Program-made: the position numbers and the translations under genes
In this document: in pieces, positions 16,950 through 25,289 of the stretch
Layout: every line of letters begins with the position of its first letter
How positions within the stretch are numbered: the stretch's first letter is position 1
Notes under the pieces: generated by a model
What the model was told of the DNA's origin: nothing
Databases searched by the model: none
What the model saw: only the letters and a program-made list of their open reading frames with translations
Assembly: GCF_026652115.1 (NCBI RefSeq)
Contig: NZ_JAPPSQ010000001.1
Span: forward strand, 1 to 64,000
Direction: 5' to 3'
DNA from: Algoriphagus sp. PAP.12
Lineage (GTDB): Bacteria > Bacteroidota > Bacteroidia > Cytophagales > Cyclobacteriaceae
DNA length: 64,000 nucleotides

Positions 16950-17851
16950 GTTTTTTTATTCTTTTCAATTTTTATTGTTCGAACCTCGGCTGCAGATTCA
17001 TAGGTTTCCAATTTCTTCTCCCTATGCTTCGTATAGACATGAGTGATTTTTGCTCCAAATAAGAAAATCAAGGAAGCATAGTAAGTCCAAACAAGAAGAA
17101 CGACAAGCGACCCACTTGCCCCATAAAGGGAAGTCAAGCTACTTGCGCCCAGGTAAATCCCAATCAACCATTTCCCAATAAGAAATAGTACTGATGTAAT
17201 TAATCCACCTACCCATACATCTCTCCATTTGAGCTTAGCATCTGGAAGGACTTTGAACATTAGAGAAAAAATCAATACAATTATTCCAAAAGAAACCAGT
17301 TCAGATCCAAGTTCCAGCAAGATTGCCGAAAGTTGATCATTCCATTTCTGAAGGTAATTTTTGAATAGAACAAGCAGCGCTTCAATTACCAAGGAAACCA
17401 ACATCACAAAGCCAATCCCTATGACCATGGCAAATGAAAGAAGGCGGTTGATAATATATTGGAGCCAAGCTCTTTCCGGTTTCGCCTCAATATCCCAGAT
17501 TTTATTAATAGCCAATTGAAGAGAAATAAAGACCGAGGTAGAACTAAAAATCAATGTGCCAATTCCTACGGCTCTTGCTAGAAACGATGAATCCTTGTCG
17601 ATGGCCGACTGAGAAAGAATTGATTCAATCTGAGCAGATGTATTATTCCCTATCAAAATAGAAAACTGGTGGATCAGCTCTTCCTGTATCCTGTTTTCTT
17701 CGTATAAAATTGCCGCAACGGAGACGACAATTAAAAGTACGGCAGGCAAGGACAGCATCGTATAAAAAGAGATGGATGCTGAATAAGTGAATGCATCCTC
17801 TTTAATAAAAGAGGAAAATGATTTCTTTACTATTTGCCAGGCACTTTTCAC
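16946..17851 (-). CDS. YihY/BrkB family inner-membrane protein
   Basis: This protein has six predicted membrane helices and the family pattern AFTYSASISFYTMLSLPAVLL near the start and VWTYYASLIFLFGAKITHVY near the end. The family was once called ribonuclease BN; its real role is unknown, possibly transport. A longer frame begins at a TTG at 17896, but that codon lies inside the terminator hairpin of the upstream gene, so I choose the GTG at 17851 (301 residues). It is coupled to mscS by a 4-bp overlap, suggesting a joint role in envelope or osmotic stress. Confidence 0.82.
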   Translation of the reverse strand: MKSAWQIVKKSFSSFIKEDAFTYSASISFYTMLSLPAVLLIVVSVAAILYEENRIQEELIHQFSILIGNNTSAQIESILSQSAIDKDSSFLARAVGIGTLIFSSTSVFISLQLAINKIWDIEAKPERAWLQYIINRLLSFAMVIGIGFVMLVSLVIEALLVLFKNYLQKWNDQLSAILLELGSELVSFGIIVLIFSLMFKVLPDAKLKWRDVWVGGLITSVLFLIGKWLIGIYLGASSLTSLYGASGSLVVLLVWTYYASLIFLFGAKITHVYTKHREKKLETYESAAEVRTIKIEKNKKT

Positions 17852-17869
17852 TTTCCTATTGGTTTGAAT

Positions 17870-17904
17870 AAAAAAACGCAGAATCAGTATTCCCAATTCT
17901 GCGT
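17870..17904 (-). terminator. Rho-independent terminator after the coiled-coil lipoprotein gene
   Basis: On the minus strand the arms ACGCAGAAT and ATTCTGCGT enclose an 11-base loop and are followed by seven T. It ends the csbD-lipoprotein unit and separates it from the YihY gene. Confidence 0.88.
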
Positions 17905-17923
17905 CTTTGAAGCAGGGATTATA

Positions 17924-18352
17924 TTATTTCCCATCTCCATCAAAAGTTTCATCAACTTCAGCTTTGAAGTTTTTCCACTCTGCTTCTAAATCTCTGGTAG
18001 TTTTGTTCACACTGGTTTTTACATCAATCCAAGTGTTTTCAGAAGCATTTTCAATATCTGCCAAGACCTTCTCGATATCAGATTTCTCATCCTTCAAGTC
18101 AGCTTCCATTTTATCAATTTCGGCTTTCATTTCAGCATTCGCTTTTTCTCTTTTTGCTTCTAGCTCAGCGATCTTCATGTCGATCTCAGCCTCAAGTTCT
18201 CGAAGATCAGCTTTCATTTCAGCTTTTTCTTCAGCAACATTGACCTTGACTTCAATCAACTCTTTTTCTTCGCTTTTTTCTTTTTCAGAACAAGAAGTTG
18301 CTGCCAATCCAAAGGCCATACATCCGATTGCAAGTGCGATTTTCGTTTTCAT
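17924..18352 (-). CDS. Coiled-coil lipoprotein
   Basis: A 142-residue protein with a lipoprotein signal ending in AATSC (Cys21), then about 70 residues of Glu/Lys/Ala heptads (EEKAEMKADLRELEAEIDMK and following) predicted as a long coiled coil, and a shorter acidic tail. Probably an envelope-anchored rod; no enzymatic motif. It is a paralogue of the lipoprotein at 55095-55472, with the same MKT..IAxGC start and TSCSEK lipobox. It lies 53 bp downstream of csbD and is probably transcribed with it from the sigma-54-like promoter. Confidence 0.75.
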   Translation of the reverse strand: MKTKIALAIGCMAFGLAATSCSEKEKSEEKELIEVKVNVAEEKAEMKADLRELEAEIDMKIAELEAKREKANAEMKAEIDKMEADLKDEKSDIEKVLADIENASENTWIDVKTSVNKTTRDLEAEWKNFKAEVDETFDGDGK

Positions 18353-18405
18353 GGTAATTTAGATTTTATGGTAATTAAAAATGATTGGTTATAGTCTCTT
18401 ACTTT

Positions 18406-18600
18406 TTACAATCCGTTGATCTCTTCTTTGATATCGTCAATAGTCTTACCTAATTTTCTCTGAAGTCTTCCGTAAAGTTCTTCTTCTTGACCTTCTTCAT
18501 ACATCAAATCATCTTCAGTCAATGAGGCATATTTCTGCTTCAATTTTCCTTTGATTTCAGTCCAAGATCCTTCAATTTTCATTTTTGCGTCGGTTTTCAT
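18406..18600 (-). CDS. CsbD family stress protein
   Basis: The 64-residue product starts MKTDAKMKIEGSWTEIKGKL, and the helical repeats KGKLKQKYASLTEDDL and GRLQRKLGKTIDDIKEEI are typical of the CsbD family, small general-stress proteins of unknown mechanism. A frame extends 8 codons further upstream, but the ATG at 18600 matches the family start. A well-placed -24/-12 sequence lies at 18646-18661. Confidence 0.88.
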   Translation of the reverse strand: MKTDAKMKIEGSWTEIKGKLKQKYASLTEDDLMYEEGQEEELYGRLQRKLGKTIDDIKEEINGL

Positions 18601-18645
18601 AATTGTGGTATTTAAAATTTTCAATTAAACTCTGACACATTAGGT

Positions 18646-18661
18646 TCAATCACCTTGCCAA
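18646..18661 (-). promoter_or_regulatory. Sigma-54-type -24/-12 promoter of csbD
   Basis: Minus-strand TTGGCAAGGTGATTGA matches the sigma-54 consensus TGGCACG-N4-TTGC at all but two core positions with correct spacing. The expected start site near 18634 leaves a leader of about 34 bases before csbD. The bipartite upstream site at 18713-18737 lies about 80-103 bp upstream of that start, the normal position of an NtrC-type activator site. Confidence 0.68.
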
Positions 18662-18712
18662 GCCCCAAAACAGCCCAAATAGCCGGAAATCAAGTGTTTC
18701 GGAAGGAAAGAG

Positions 18713-18737
18713 TGGGGAAAATTTTTCAGATCTGTGG
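18713..18737. promoter_or_regulatory. Bipartite activator-like site, copy A (csbD / DUF1328)
   Basis: TGGGGAAA at 18713 and ATCTGTGG at 18730 on the plus strand, 17 bp between the starts of the half-sites, identical in both halves and spacing to copy C at 54956-54980. It lies between divergent csbD and DUF1328 genes. A CTGTG-N10-CACAG dyad overlaps its distal end. Confidence 0.6.
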
Positions 18738-18801
18738 AAGCTATTACACAGTTTTTAGTTCAAAAAATGAAAAAACACCTCATACAGCTTAAAATGCGAA
18801 A

Positions 18802-18816
18802 TGGCATCTTTTTTTC
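18802..18816 (+). promoter_or_regulatory. Weaker sigma-54-like promoter of the DUF1328 gene
   Basis: TGGCATCTTTTTTTC has a perfect -24 TGGCA and correct spacing to a T-rich -12 block ending in C, but lacks the usual G of TTGC. The start codon is about 40 bp downstream. Confidence 0.4.
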
Positions 18817-18857
18817 AGAATTGTAGCCAAACGAATTTTCACAAAAACCTTTATAAT

Positions 18858-19025
18858 ATGTTACGTTGGGCTTTAATTTTCTTCGTTGTAGCAATAGTTG
18901 CGGCAATATTTGGATTTGGAGGATTGGCAGCAGGAGCAGCATCTATTGCCAAAATTCTCTTCTTTATCTTTATCGTACTCTTTTTATTGACTCTGATTTT
19001 CGGAGGAAAAATTCTCGGGAAATAG
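18858..19025 (+). CDS. DUF1328 family small membrane protein
   Basis: The 55-residue product begins [21 protein letters not shown], continues [21 protein letters not shown] and consists of two membrane helices, as in the YtjA/DUF1328 family. Function unknown, commonly found with stress genes such as csbD. A longer in-frame start upstream is rejected because the family begins MLRWA. It is divergent from csbD across a shared regulatory region. Confidence 0.88.
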   Translation: MLRWALIFFVVAIVAAIFGFGGLAAGAASIAKILFFIFIVLFLLTLIFGGKILGK

Positions 19026-19039
19026 ATAAGATAATCATA

Positions 19040-19078
19040 AAAAAAGGGCTGGTTCAATTATAGAACCAGCCCTTTTTT
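19040..19078. terminator. Bidirectional rho-independent terminator
   Basis: GGGCTGGTTC and GAACCAGCCC arms flanked by A-run and T-run, placed between the convergent DUF1328 gene and the two-component cluster. Confidence 0.92.
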
Positions 19079-20528
19079 ACATCTCAGGGAGCGGGAACTC
19101 CACCACGAAGGTTGTTCCTTCTCCTACCACACTCCGAACTTGAATTCCGGCATTGTGACTGGACAATATATTCAGCGTTGAAGTAAGACCCAGGCCAGTT
19201 CCATCTGATTTATCAGTATAAAATGGATCAAAAATCCGTTTCACATCTTCCTTGCTGATTCCTTTCCCATTGTCTGTCATTTCCAGCACAATAGCCTTTT
19301 TGGAATGGTACATTGAGATATTCACCTTCCCTTGCTCATGATCAATCGCCTCAATCCCATTGATCAAAATATTCACCAACGCGATTGAAAGCTTTTCTCT
19401 ATCGACAAATAATCTTGGAGCATCCTCCTTCATATCCAATTCCAACTTGATCCCTTTCAGATTGGCCCGATCCCTTACCAATGCAATAATCTCATCTATA
19501 ATTTCATCCAGAGAACATAATTCTAGCTGCAGCTCCTTAGGCTTAGAAGAGCTCAGAAGGTCCCCCATCAATTTTTCAATTCGATTGGAGCTTCTTTGGA
19601 TAATATCCGAATAGACGGTGACCAATTCATTTTCATCGGCCATTTCCTCTTTGATATTATCCAGTGCCAGATTCAAATTGGTCAATGGATTTCTGATTTC
19701 ATGAGCTATTGTCCTTGCGAGTTTTCCGGTCATTGACAGCTTCTCAGCAACCATCATGTCTAGCTCCGCTTTCTTCCAAAGAGTCAAATCACGGATAATA
19801 CCTTGATAGCAACAATTTTCGTCTCCTTGATCTGGAATAAATATGCAATTGAAAAGGCAAATCTTGAGGTCTCCAGTTTTGGTAAGCATAGGGACTTCAA
19901 AGTCTTTAATGACCTCATACCTCTGAAGCTGGTCTAAACAATATTCATATTCTTCTTGCTCAGCAAAGAGGTCTCGTAGACTTATTCTCTCCAATTCATG
20001 TTCCCCATAACCAAAAAAGGAGAAAAATGCAGCATTGAGCTCAAGCATCTCAAATCTTTCATTTGCTAAAAAAATGCTATCAAATGACCTCTCAAAAAGA
20101 GATCTATAACGTTTTTCCTTCTTGTCCAGCTCTTTAATCGTGATACTTTGCTTGATGGAATATCGTATTGATCTTTGAAGAATTTCTGGTGTGAGCTCCC
20201 CTTTGACCAGATAGTCAAATGCTCCTGCAACGCTGGCATCGATATCTATCTGAGCATCATTTCTGCCAGTAAGCAATATGGCAGGAGTCAAGACTTCATT
20301 TTTCTTAATGAAATCCATTAATTCAAGTCCAGTTTCTTTTCCTAGATAAAAATCGATAAGGAATAAATCATAATCCCCATTGAGGATCTTCTCTTTTCCT
20401 TCCTCAGGGTCAGAAACCCATTCAATTTCTGATTTAAAATTTTCAATATCAGACAAGTACTCTTTGATTAGAAAGGCATCATCCTCGTCATCCTCAATGA
20501 GCAATAGCTTGACAAATTTTATTGGCAT
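19077..20528 (-). CDS. Receiver-PAS-histidine kinase hybrid
   Basis: This 483-residue protein has an N-terminal receiver domain (1-125, phospho-acceptor Asp59 in FLIDFYLG), a PAS domain (about 135-255, YRSLFERSFDSIFLANERFE), a dimerisation domain with His276 in ARTIAHEIRNPL, and a HATPase domain ending DGTGLGLTSTLNILSSH. No membrane segment, so it is cytoplasmic and its kinase output is likely set by phosphorylation of its own receiver. It is last in the five-gene cluster and shares 1 bp with the upstream response regulator. With the adjacent regulators it could form a phosphorelay. Confidence 0.92.
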   Translation of the reverse strand: MPIKFVKLLLIEDDEDDAFLIKEYLSDIENFKSEIEWVSDPEEGKEKILNGDYDLFLIDFYLGKETGLELMDFIKKNEVLTPAILLTGRNDAQIDIDASVAGAFDYLVKGELTPEILQRSIRYSIKQSITIKELDKKEKRYRSLFERSFDSIFLANERFEMLELNAAFFSFFGYGEHELERISLRDLFAEQEEYEYCLDQLQRYEVIKDFEVPMLTKTGDLKICLFNCIFIPDQGDENCCYQGIIRDLTLWKKAELDMMVAEKLSMTGKLARTIAHEIRNPLTNLNLALDNIKEEMADENELVTVYSDIIQRSSNRIEKLMGDLLSSSKPKELQLELCSLDEIIDEIIALVRDRANLKGIKLELDMKEDAPRLFVDREKLSIALVNILINGIEAIDHEQGKVNISMYHSKKAIVLEMTDNGKGISKEDVKRIFDPFYTDKSDGTGLGLTSTLNILSSHNAGIQVRSVVGEGTTFVVEFPLPEM

Positions 20529-20980
20529 TAGTTTTTATTTTCTGGCAGGGACACTGTACCCAACCAATAGTTGCTGATTTCTTTGGTCACTTCCACCAAA
20601 TCTTGAAAGTTTACCGGTTTGGATATAAAAGAATTCACACCCAAATCATAGCATTCCAAAACATCTGTATCAGCACGGGAAGTTGTCAATACAACAATGG
20701 GTATCTTTTTCAAAACTGGATCTGCTTTGATCAGTTTCAAAGCGGAACGGCCATCCATTTTAGGCATATTGAGATCCAAAAGGATCAAGCCAGGAGTAAA
20801 ACAGTCTTTGCCCTCAAATTTCCCAGTCTTATTAAGATACTCTAAGAGTTCTTCGCCATTCTCTACAAAACAGATCGAATTCGAAATGTTATTCTCCCGC
20901 AGTGCTTCCTGAAGCAGAATTTGATCATCATGATCATCATCAGCCATCAAAAGTGAAATTTTACTATTAATCTTATTCAT
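20528..20980 (-). CDS. Single-domain response regulator (Rcp1-like)
   Basis: A 150-residue receiver domain only. The acidic pocket is ADDDHDDQ, the phospho-acceptor is Asp69 in LLDLNMPKMDG, and TTSRADTDV and SKPVNF supply the Thr and Lys switch residues. The pattern DDxxDDQ...LxNGEELLxYL is typical of Rcp1-type regulators that pair with PAS or phytochrome-like kinases. The stop codon overlaps the start of the downstream hybrid kinase by one base. Confidence 0.92.
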   Translation of the reverse strand: MNKINSKISLLMADDDHDDQILLQEALRENNISNSICFVENGEELLEYLNKTGKFEGKDCFTPGLILLDLNMPKMDGRSALKLIKADPVLKKIPIVVLTTSRADTDVLECYDLGVNSFISKPVNFQDLVEVTKEISNYWLGTVSLPENKN

Positions 20981-20999
20981 CGTTTTCCCAGTAGAGGAT

Positions 21000-22835
21000 T
21001 TAGCTACTGGAAGGAAATATAACTATAAAATTCGATCCTTCACCCTCTTTACTTTCGGCTAATATTTCCCCTCCGTGATGAACGGCAATTTTCTTACAAA
21101 TCGCTAAACCAATCCCCGTTCCTTCAAACTCATTTTTGCCATGAAGCCTTTGAAAAACGTTAAAAATCTGATCTTTATACTTTTCGTTAAATCCAATCCC
21201 ATTATCTGAAATTGTGATAACCACATAGTTGTCATATTTGGGAGAAATGGAGAATTTCTCTGGCAATTCATCAGCTTTGAATTTCTGAGCTGAGACCTTC
21301 ACCAAAGGATCTACACCCTCTCTGGAAAACTTAATTCCATTACTAACCAGATTTTGAAAAAGTCTTTGGACTTGGCTTTTCACTCCCAATATTTTAGGAA
21401 GTTTACTTATATCCAACTTCGCATTTTTTCTGAGGATCTGATCTTCTAAATCATCTTCTATTTCTTCAAAAACTAGATTAAGATCTACGGCACCTGGCAA
21501 TTCGCTACTTCTTGTAATCCTGGAAAATGCCAAAAGGTCCTCAATCAGATTTTGCATTCTTTTGGCAGCTGCCTGCATTCTATCGATGTAAATCTGACCA
21601 TTCTCATCAAGCTCTCCCTTATATTTAGTAAGGAGACGGTCCCCGAAAGACCGAATTTTTCGCAAGGGTTCCTGCAAATCATGGGATGCCACATAAGCAA
21701 ACTGTTCCAAATCCTCATTGGATCTTTTTAGCTCCTGGGTGTAGTTAGCCAGCTTGATTCCAGTTTCTTTTTCTTTGGTGATATCAGAAAAAGTCACAAC
21801 AAACCCATCTTCAAACTTTGTTGCCAGCACTTTGAACCAAGTCAATTTCCCATCCAGATCATATTCAATCTCAGATTTGAAATCCCAACCTGTTTCAGTT
21901 ACTCGACAATATTCATTGAATAGGTAACCAGCATGTCCTGGAAAAACTTCCATAAGATTTTGACCCACCAATTTAAATTGATCACGATTGGTCAGATGAG
22001 TTGCAGACTCATTGGCCAACAGGATTTTGAAGTCCTTAATTGCCCCTTCTTCATCCCGTATCGCTTCATACGCGAGAATTCCATCTCGCGAGCTATCTAA
22101 AACATTTCTCAATAGCTTACTTACCTGCTTACTCCTATCAGTCGCATCTTCTAGTTCTTCCAAAGCTTTCGCTAAATTCTTAGACTTTTTGTCCCTCTCC
22201 TCCAATAGCTGAACTGCACGAGTGAAAAGCAATAAAATCCCCCCAAAAGCAATCAAAACGATCACTAAGAAATTTATTGGTGTCAGTTTTCTAAATCCCC
22301 CTTCTTCTTCAATTTCTATTTGGGTAGACCCACTAGTGACTAGGCTGATATCTTGAGCTACCTGCCGAATCTGATCCATGTTTAACCTTCCCTCCTGCAT
22401 CAATTTCAATTCCTCAGGCTGAAGAATTGCGGTTTCCCTTTTTGTAGCTTGAAGAATTTTCTCAATAATCTCCATCTGATTTTGCACCAGATCTCTCAAC
22501 CGATCAACTTTTGTAACAACTTCAGGTTGATAATTGGATACACTATCCAGTTTATCAATCATCTCAGGAATTTCACTTTTTGCAATGAAGTAAGGTTCCA
22601 AGTATACCTCATTATCACTAAGCTGATATCCTCGATGGCCAGTTTCGGCATCTTTAATCAGAGAGAGAATCTGGGTGGTAGTTTGAATAGTAAAATTTGC
22701 CTCCCTAATATTATCTACAGTTTGAATGTATTTATTAAGATTCCAATAAGTCCAAATACATAGTAGAATTAATATCCCGATAATTACAGAAAATAAAATC
22801 CGAAGATTTTTAAGGTTCATTTTGCGAAATGGCAT
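21000..22835 (-). CDS. CHASE3-PAS sensor histidine kinase
   Basis: A 611-residue membrane kinase. One membrane helix at about 12-32 and a second at about 186-205 enclose a periplasmic CHASE3 domain with the characteristic DAETGHRGYQLS at 62-73. A coiled linker and a PAS domain (about 245-355) follow, then phospho-acceptor His385 in VASHDLQEPLRKI and a HATPase domain with FEGTGIGLAICKK. CHASE3 ligands are unknown in general. The start could also be the ATG 5 codons inside (MNLKNL). It lies 15 bp after the NtrC-type regulator gene. Confidence 0.92.
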   Translation of the reverse strand: MPFRKMNLKNLRILFSVIIGILILLCIWTYWNLNKYIQTVDNIREANFTIQTTTQILSLIKDAETGHRGYQLSDNEVYLEPYFIAKSEIPEMIDKLDSVSNYQPEVVTKVDRLRDLVQNQMEIIEKILQATKRETAILQPEELKLMQEGRLNMDQIRQVAQDISLVTSGSTQIEIEEEGGFRKLTPINFLVIVLIAFGGILLLFTRAVQLLEERDKKSKNLAKALEELEDATDRSKQVSKLLRNVLDSSRDGILAYEAIRDEEGAIKDFKILLANESATHLTNRDQFKLVGQNLMEVFPGHAGYLFNEYCRVTETGWDFKSEIEYDLDGKLTWFKVLATKFEDGFVVTFSDITKEKETGIKLANYTQELKRSNEDLEQFAYVASHDLQEPLRKIRSFGDRLLTKYKGELDENGQIYIDRMQAAAKRMQNLIEDLLAFSRITRSSELPGAVDLNLVFEEIEDDLEDQILRKNAKLDISKLPKILGVKSQVQRLFQNLVSNGIKFSREGVDPLVKVSAQKFKADELPEKFSISPKYDNYVVITISDNGIGFNEKYKDQIFNVFQRLHGKNEFEGTGIGLAICKKIAVHHGGEILAESKEGEGSNFIVIFPSSS

Positions 22836-22850
22836 AATAAAAACGGGGGA

Positions 22851-24248
22851 TTAGTAATCCTGGATATTATACTGCTTTAACTTATTGTATAGGGTTTTTC
22901 GATCAATTTCAAGCAATTCGGCGGCTTTCGACTTATTGTATCTGCTCGCTTCCAAAGCATTTAGAATCGCCTCTTTTTCCGCCTCTTCTGAAGCAGCTTT
23001 TAAGGTGAGGTTTTCTTCTTTCGGTTCACCAGAAACAGATTGGGCAGGAACTCTTCGGGCATGAATGATTTCATCTGGCAAGGCACTTGACTGAACCAAA
23101 TCACCAGAAGTAAGCAAAACTGCACGCTTCACCACATTATTCAATTCTCTCAAATTACCATACCACTGATACGTCAAGAAATGATTGATCACCTCGTCCG
23201 AAAATCCTTTTACTTCCTTCTTCAAAGCTGTATTTGACAGACCTAAAAAGTGCTCTGCAAAGGTCATAATGTCATTTTTTCGATCTCGAAGAGGCAATAA
23301 ATTGATTTTAAATTCATTGATCCTGTGGTAAAGATCTTCTCTGAATTCTCCTTCCTTAATTGCTTCCGTTAGGTTTTCATTTGTCGCAGCAATAATCCTC
23401 ACATCGATGTCGATATCTTTTTGACCACCGATTCTCTTGATTTTTCTCTCTTGAATAACTCGTAGAAGTTTGACCTGATTTTCATAGCTCAAATTCCCAA
23501 TTTCATCTAGAAATATGGTTCCACCATTTGCCAATTCAAAGCTTCCGGGCTTATCAGAAATAGCCCCGGTAAATGAGCCTTTCATATGACCAAATAATTC
23601 TGAACCTGCCAACTCTTTTGGCAAGGCCCCACAATCAATAGCAATGAAGGGCTTTCCTGCACGGTCACTTTTTTGATGAATGGAATTAGAAACAAACTCT
23701 TTTCCGGTTCCTGTCTCGCCTATTACCAATACAGACATATCGGTTGGACCGATCAAATCAATGTGCTCCAACACTTTCAGGGATGCCTTGCTCGACCCAT
23801 GAATGAATTTTGAGGTAGCTGGAGCTTCTTGTTTCTTTTCTGATTTTACAGGAGTTTTTCCTGCTCGGATATCATTCTTTTCCTGGTTCTTTTGAATAGT
23901 CTCTTTGACAGTCACTAAAAGCTCATCCGGATAAAGAGGCTTGGTAACATAATCATTTGCTCCATACCTAAAAGTCTCGACAGCAGTCTGAACATCACTG
24001 TATCCTGTAATGATGATAACGGCAGCACTTGGACTTAGGACCTTGATTCTCTGCAATGCATCTACTCCAGTCATATCTGGAAGTCTGTAGTCACATAGAA
24101 TCAAATCATATTCATTGGAGCGAAGAAGTTTCAATCCATCTTCAGCTTTGTAAGCTACATCAACTTCATAATTTGATTTCTTCAAAAAATTGGACAAAAC
24201 CTTACAAAGGTCCTGGTCATCGTCTATTACTAAAATCTTCTGGCTCAT
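22851..24248 (-). CDS. NtrC-family sigma-54-dependent response regulator
   Basis: A 465-residue activator with three domains: receiver (1-120, Asp53 in ILCDYRLPD), AAA+ domain with Walker A GETGTGKE at 177-184, the sigma-54 contact loop as GSFTGA (224-229; most members have GAFTGA) and Walker B GGTIFLDEIGNL, then a Fis-type helix-turn-helix (about 420-465, NKSKAAELLEIDRKTLYNKL). It should activate sigma-54 promoters when phosphorylated by one of the neighbouring kinases. I infer its targets are the promoters next to the bipartite sites at 18.7, 24.7 and 55.0 kb. Confidence 0.94.
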   Translation of the reverse strand: MSQKILVIDDDQDLCKVLSNFLKKSNYEVDVAYKAEDGLKLLRSNEYDLILCDYRLPDMTGVDALQRIKVLSPSAAVIIITGYSDVQTAVETFRYGANDYVTKPLYPDELLVTVKETIQKNQEKNDIRAGKTPVKSEKKQEAPATSKFIHGSSKASLKVLEHIDLIGPTDMSVLVIGETGTGKEFVSNSIHQKSDRAGKPFIAIDCGALPKELAGSELFGHMKGSFTGAISDKPGSFELANGGTIFLDEIGNLSYENQVKLLRVIQERKIKRIGGQKDIDIDVRIIAATNENLTEAIKEGEFREDLYHRINEFKINLLPLRDRKNDIMTFAEHFLGLSNTALKKEVKGFSDEVINHFLTYQWYGNLRELNNVVKRAVLLTSGDLVQSSALPDEIIHARRVPAQSVSGEPKEENLTLKAASEEAEKEAILNALEASRYNKSKAAELLEIDRKTLYNKLKQYNIQDY

Positions 24249-24272
24249 AGGTTCGGTGGAATATTACTCAAT

Positions 24273-24617
24273 TTAAATACTGTCAAGTATCTCGGCTACT
24301 TTTTTCTTAGTGAATGGTTTGGGTAGAAAAAAATCTGCTCCTTGTTCTATTACTTTTTTCCTTTCGGAATCAAAGGCACTGATTACAATTACTTTTTGGT
24401 TTTTTGGATACCCTTTGATAAAATCCAACATTTCAAACCCACTTCCATCGGTAAGGTTTAGATCCAAGAAAATTATTTCGTATTTATTTTCTTGAAACTT
24501 CACTTTCGCCTCTCTGATTGTATTTACGTATTCATTGGGAACTCCCATAGATTTCAGTTGAATTGACAGTAGAGAACACAAATCAACTTCATCATCAATA
24601 ATCAATGCATTCTTCAT
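24273..24617 (-). CDS. Single-domain response regulator
   Basis: A 114-residue CheY-like receiver with acidic pair IIDDEVD, phospho-acceptor Asp52 in FLDLNLTDG, and PKPFTKK carrying the conserved Lys. No output domain. It is the first gene of the cluster, 24 bp before the NtrC-type regulator, and may be a phosphate sink or relay intermediate. Confidence 0.9.
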   Translation of the reverse strand: MKNALIIDDEVDLCSLLSIQLKSMGVPNEYVNTIREAKVKFQENKYEIIFLDLNLTDGSGFEMLDFIKGYPKNQKVIVISAFDSERKKVIEQGADFFLPKPFTKKKVAEILDSI

Positions 24618-24646
24618 AATAGTTTCTCCATCTCGACCCTTTCATT

Positions 24647-24661
24647 GTTAATACCATGCCA
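24647..24661 (-). promoter_or_regulatory. Weak sigma-54-like promoter of the two-component cluster
   Basis: Minus-strand TGGCATGGTATTAAC has a perfect -24 TGGCA, but the -12 block is TAAC instead of TTGC and the spacing may be one base short. It resembles the stronger TGGCACTGGTATTGA at 55023 apart from one missing base. The bipartite site at 24701-24729 lies 40 bp further upstream. Confidence 0.4.
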
Positions 24662-24700
24662 TATCAAATCTGATCAACTGGGGCATTTTCTTCCCATTAT

Positions 24701-24729
24701 TGGGGAAAAATTTTCCCAAATATCTGTAG
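24701..24729. promoter_or_regulatory. Bipartite activator-like site, copy B (two-component cluster)
   Basis: TGGGGAAA at 24701 and ATCTGTAG at 24722; spacing is 21 instead of 17, and one base differs from copies A and C. It is oriented toward the two-component operon as copies A and C are toward their genes. A TGTAGA-N6-TCTACA dyad overlaps the distal half. Confidence 0.5.
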
Positions 24730-24817
24730 AAAAATATCTACACACATCAAATTAAACTAGCCTTTTAATTCAGTATTTTAGATATTAAACAACTACAACT
24801 TTCACAATTTTAAAACC

Positions 24818-25258
24818 ATGAAAAAACTATTCTTTAGCCTGACTTTTATTGTAACTGTGAGCTTTTCATTTGCTCAGGAAATTGAAAAGGCACCTGTTAT
24901 AAAGCTTTTGGAAGCTATGAACATTGACCAGACCATGTCTCAAACTATCGATGCAATTGCGAAAACTCCAGCCTACGAGGCTATGGATATTCCGAAGGAA
25001 GTTTGGGAAGAATTTAAAAAGGAGTTCAATTCCCATAACTTAATGGATCAGCTCGCTTCTATTTACGCCAAATATTACACTGAAGAGGAAATCATTCAAT
25101 TGACAGAATTCTACGAATCTCCAATCGGTCAAAAAACTATCCAAGTTACACCCCAATTGATGGGAGAAAGCATGACCGTTGGCCAAAAAATGGGAGCCGA
25201 TGTCATGAGGAAAGTGATCGAAAAACTGGATAAACTAGGGTATTCTAGATCTTCTTAA
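24818..25258 (+). CDS. DUF2059 domain exported protein
   Basis: A 146-residue protein with signal peptide ending SFAQ (about residue 20). The body AEYYTEEEI-type helix pattern is present as IYAKYYTEEEIIQLTEFYESPIG, the hallmark of DUF2059, followed by a stretch with many Met and Gln. Periplasmic, function unknown. It is divergent from the two-component cluster across a region that holds copy B of the bipartite site, though no sigma-54-like promoter faces it. Confidence 0.85.
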   Translation: MKKLFFSLTFIVTVSFSFAQEIEKAPVIKLLEAMNIDQTMSQTIDAIAKTPAYEAMDIPKEVWEEFKKEFNSHNLMDQLASIYAKYYTEEEIIQLTEFYESPIGQKTIQVTPQLMGESMTVGQKMGADVMRKVIEKLDKLGYSRSS

Positions 25259-25263
25259 AAATG

Positions 25264-25286
25264 AAAAGCCGGAACTTCCGGCTTTT
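25264..25286. terminator. Bidirectional rho-independent terminator
   Basis: AAAAGCCGGAA and TTCCGGCTTTT arms with a one-base loop between the convergent DUF2059 and gluconate-dehydrogenase-subunit genes. Confidence 0.9.
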
Positions 25287-25289
25287 CAA

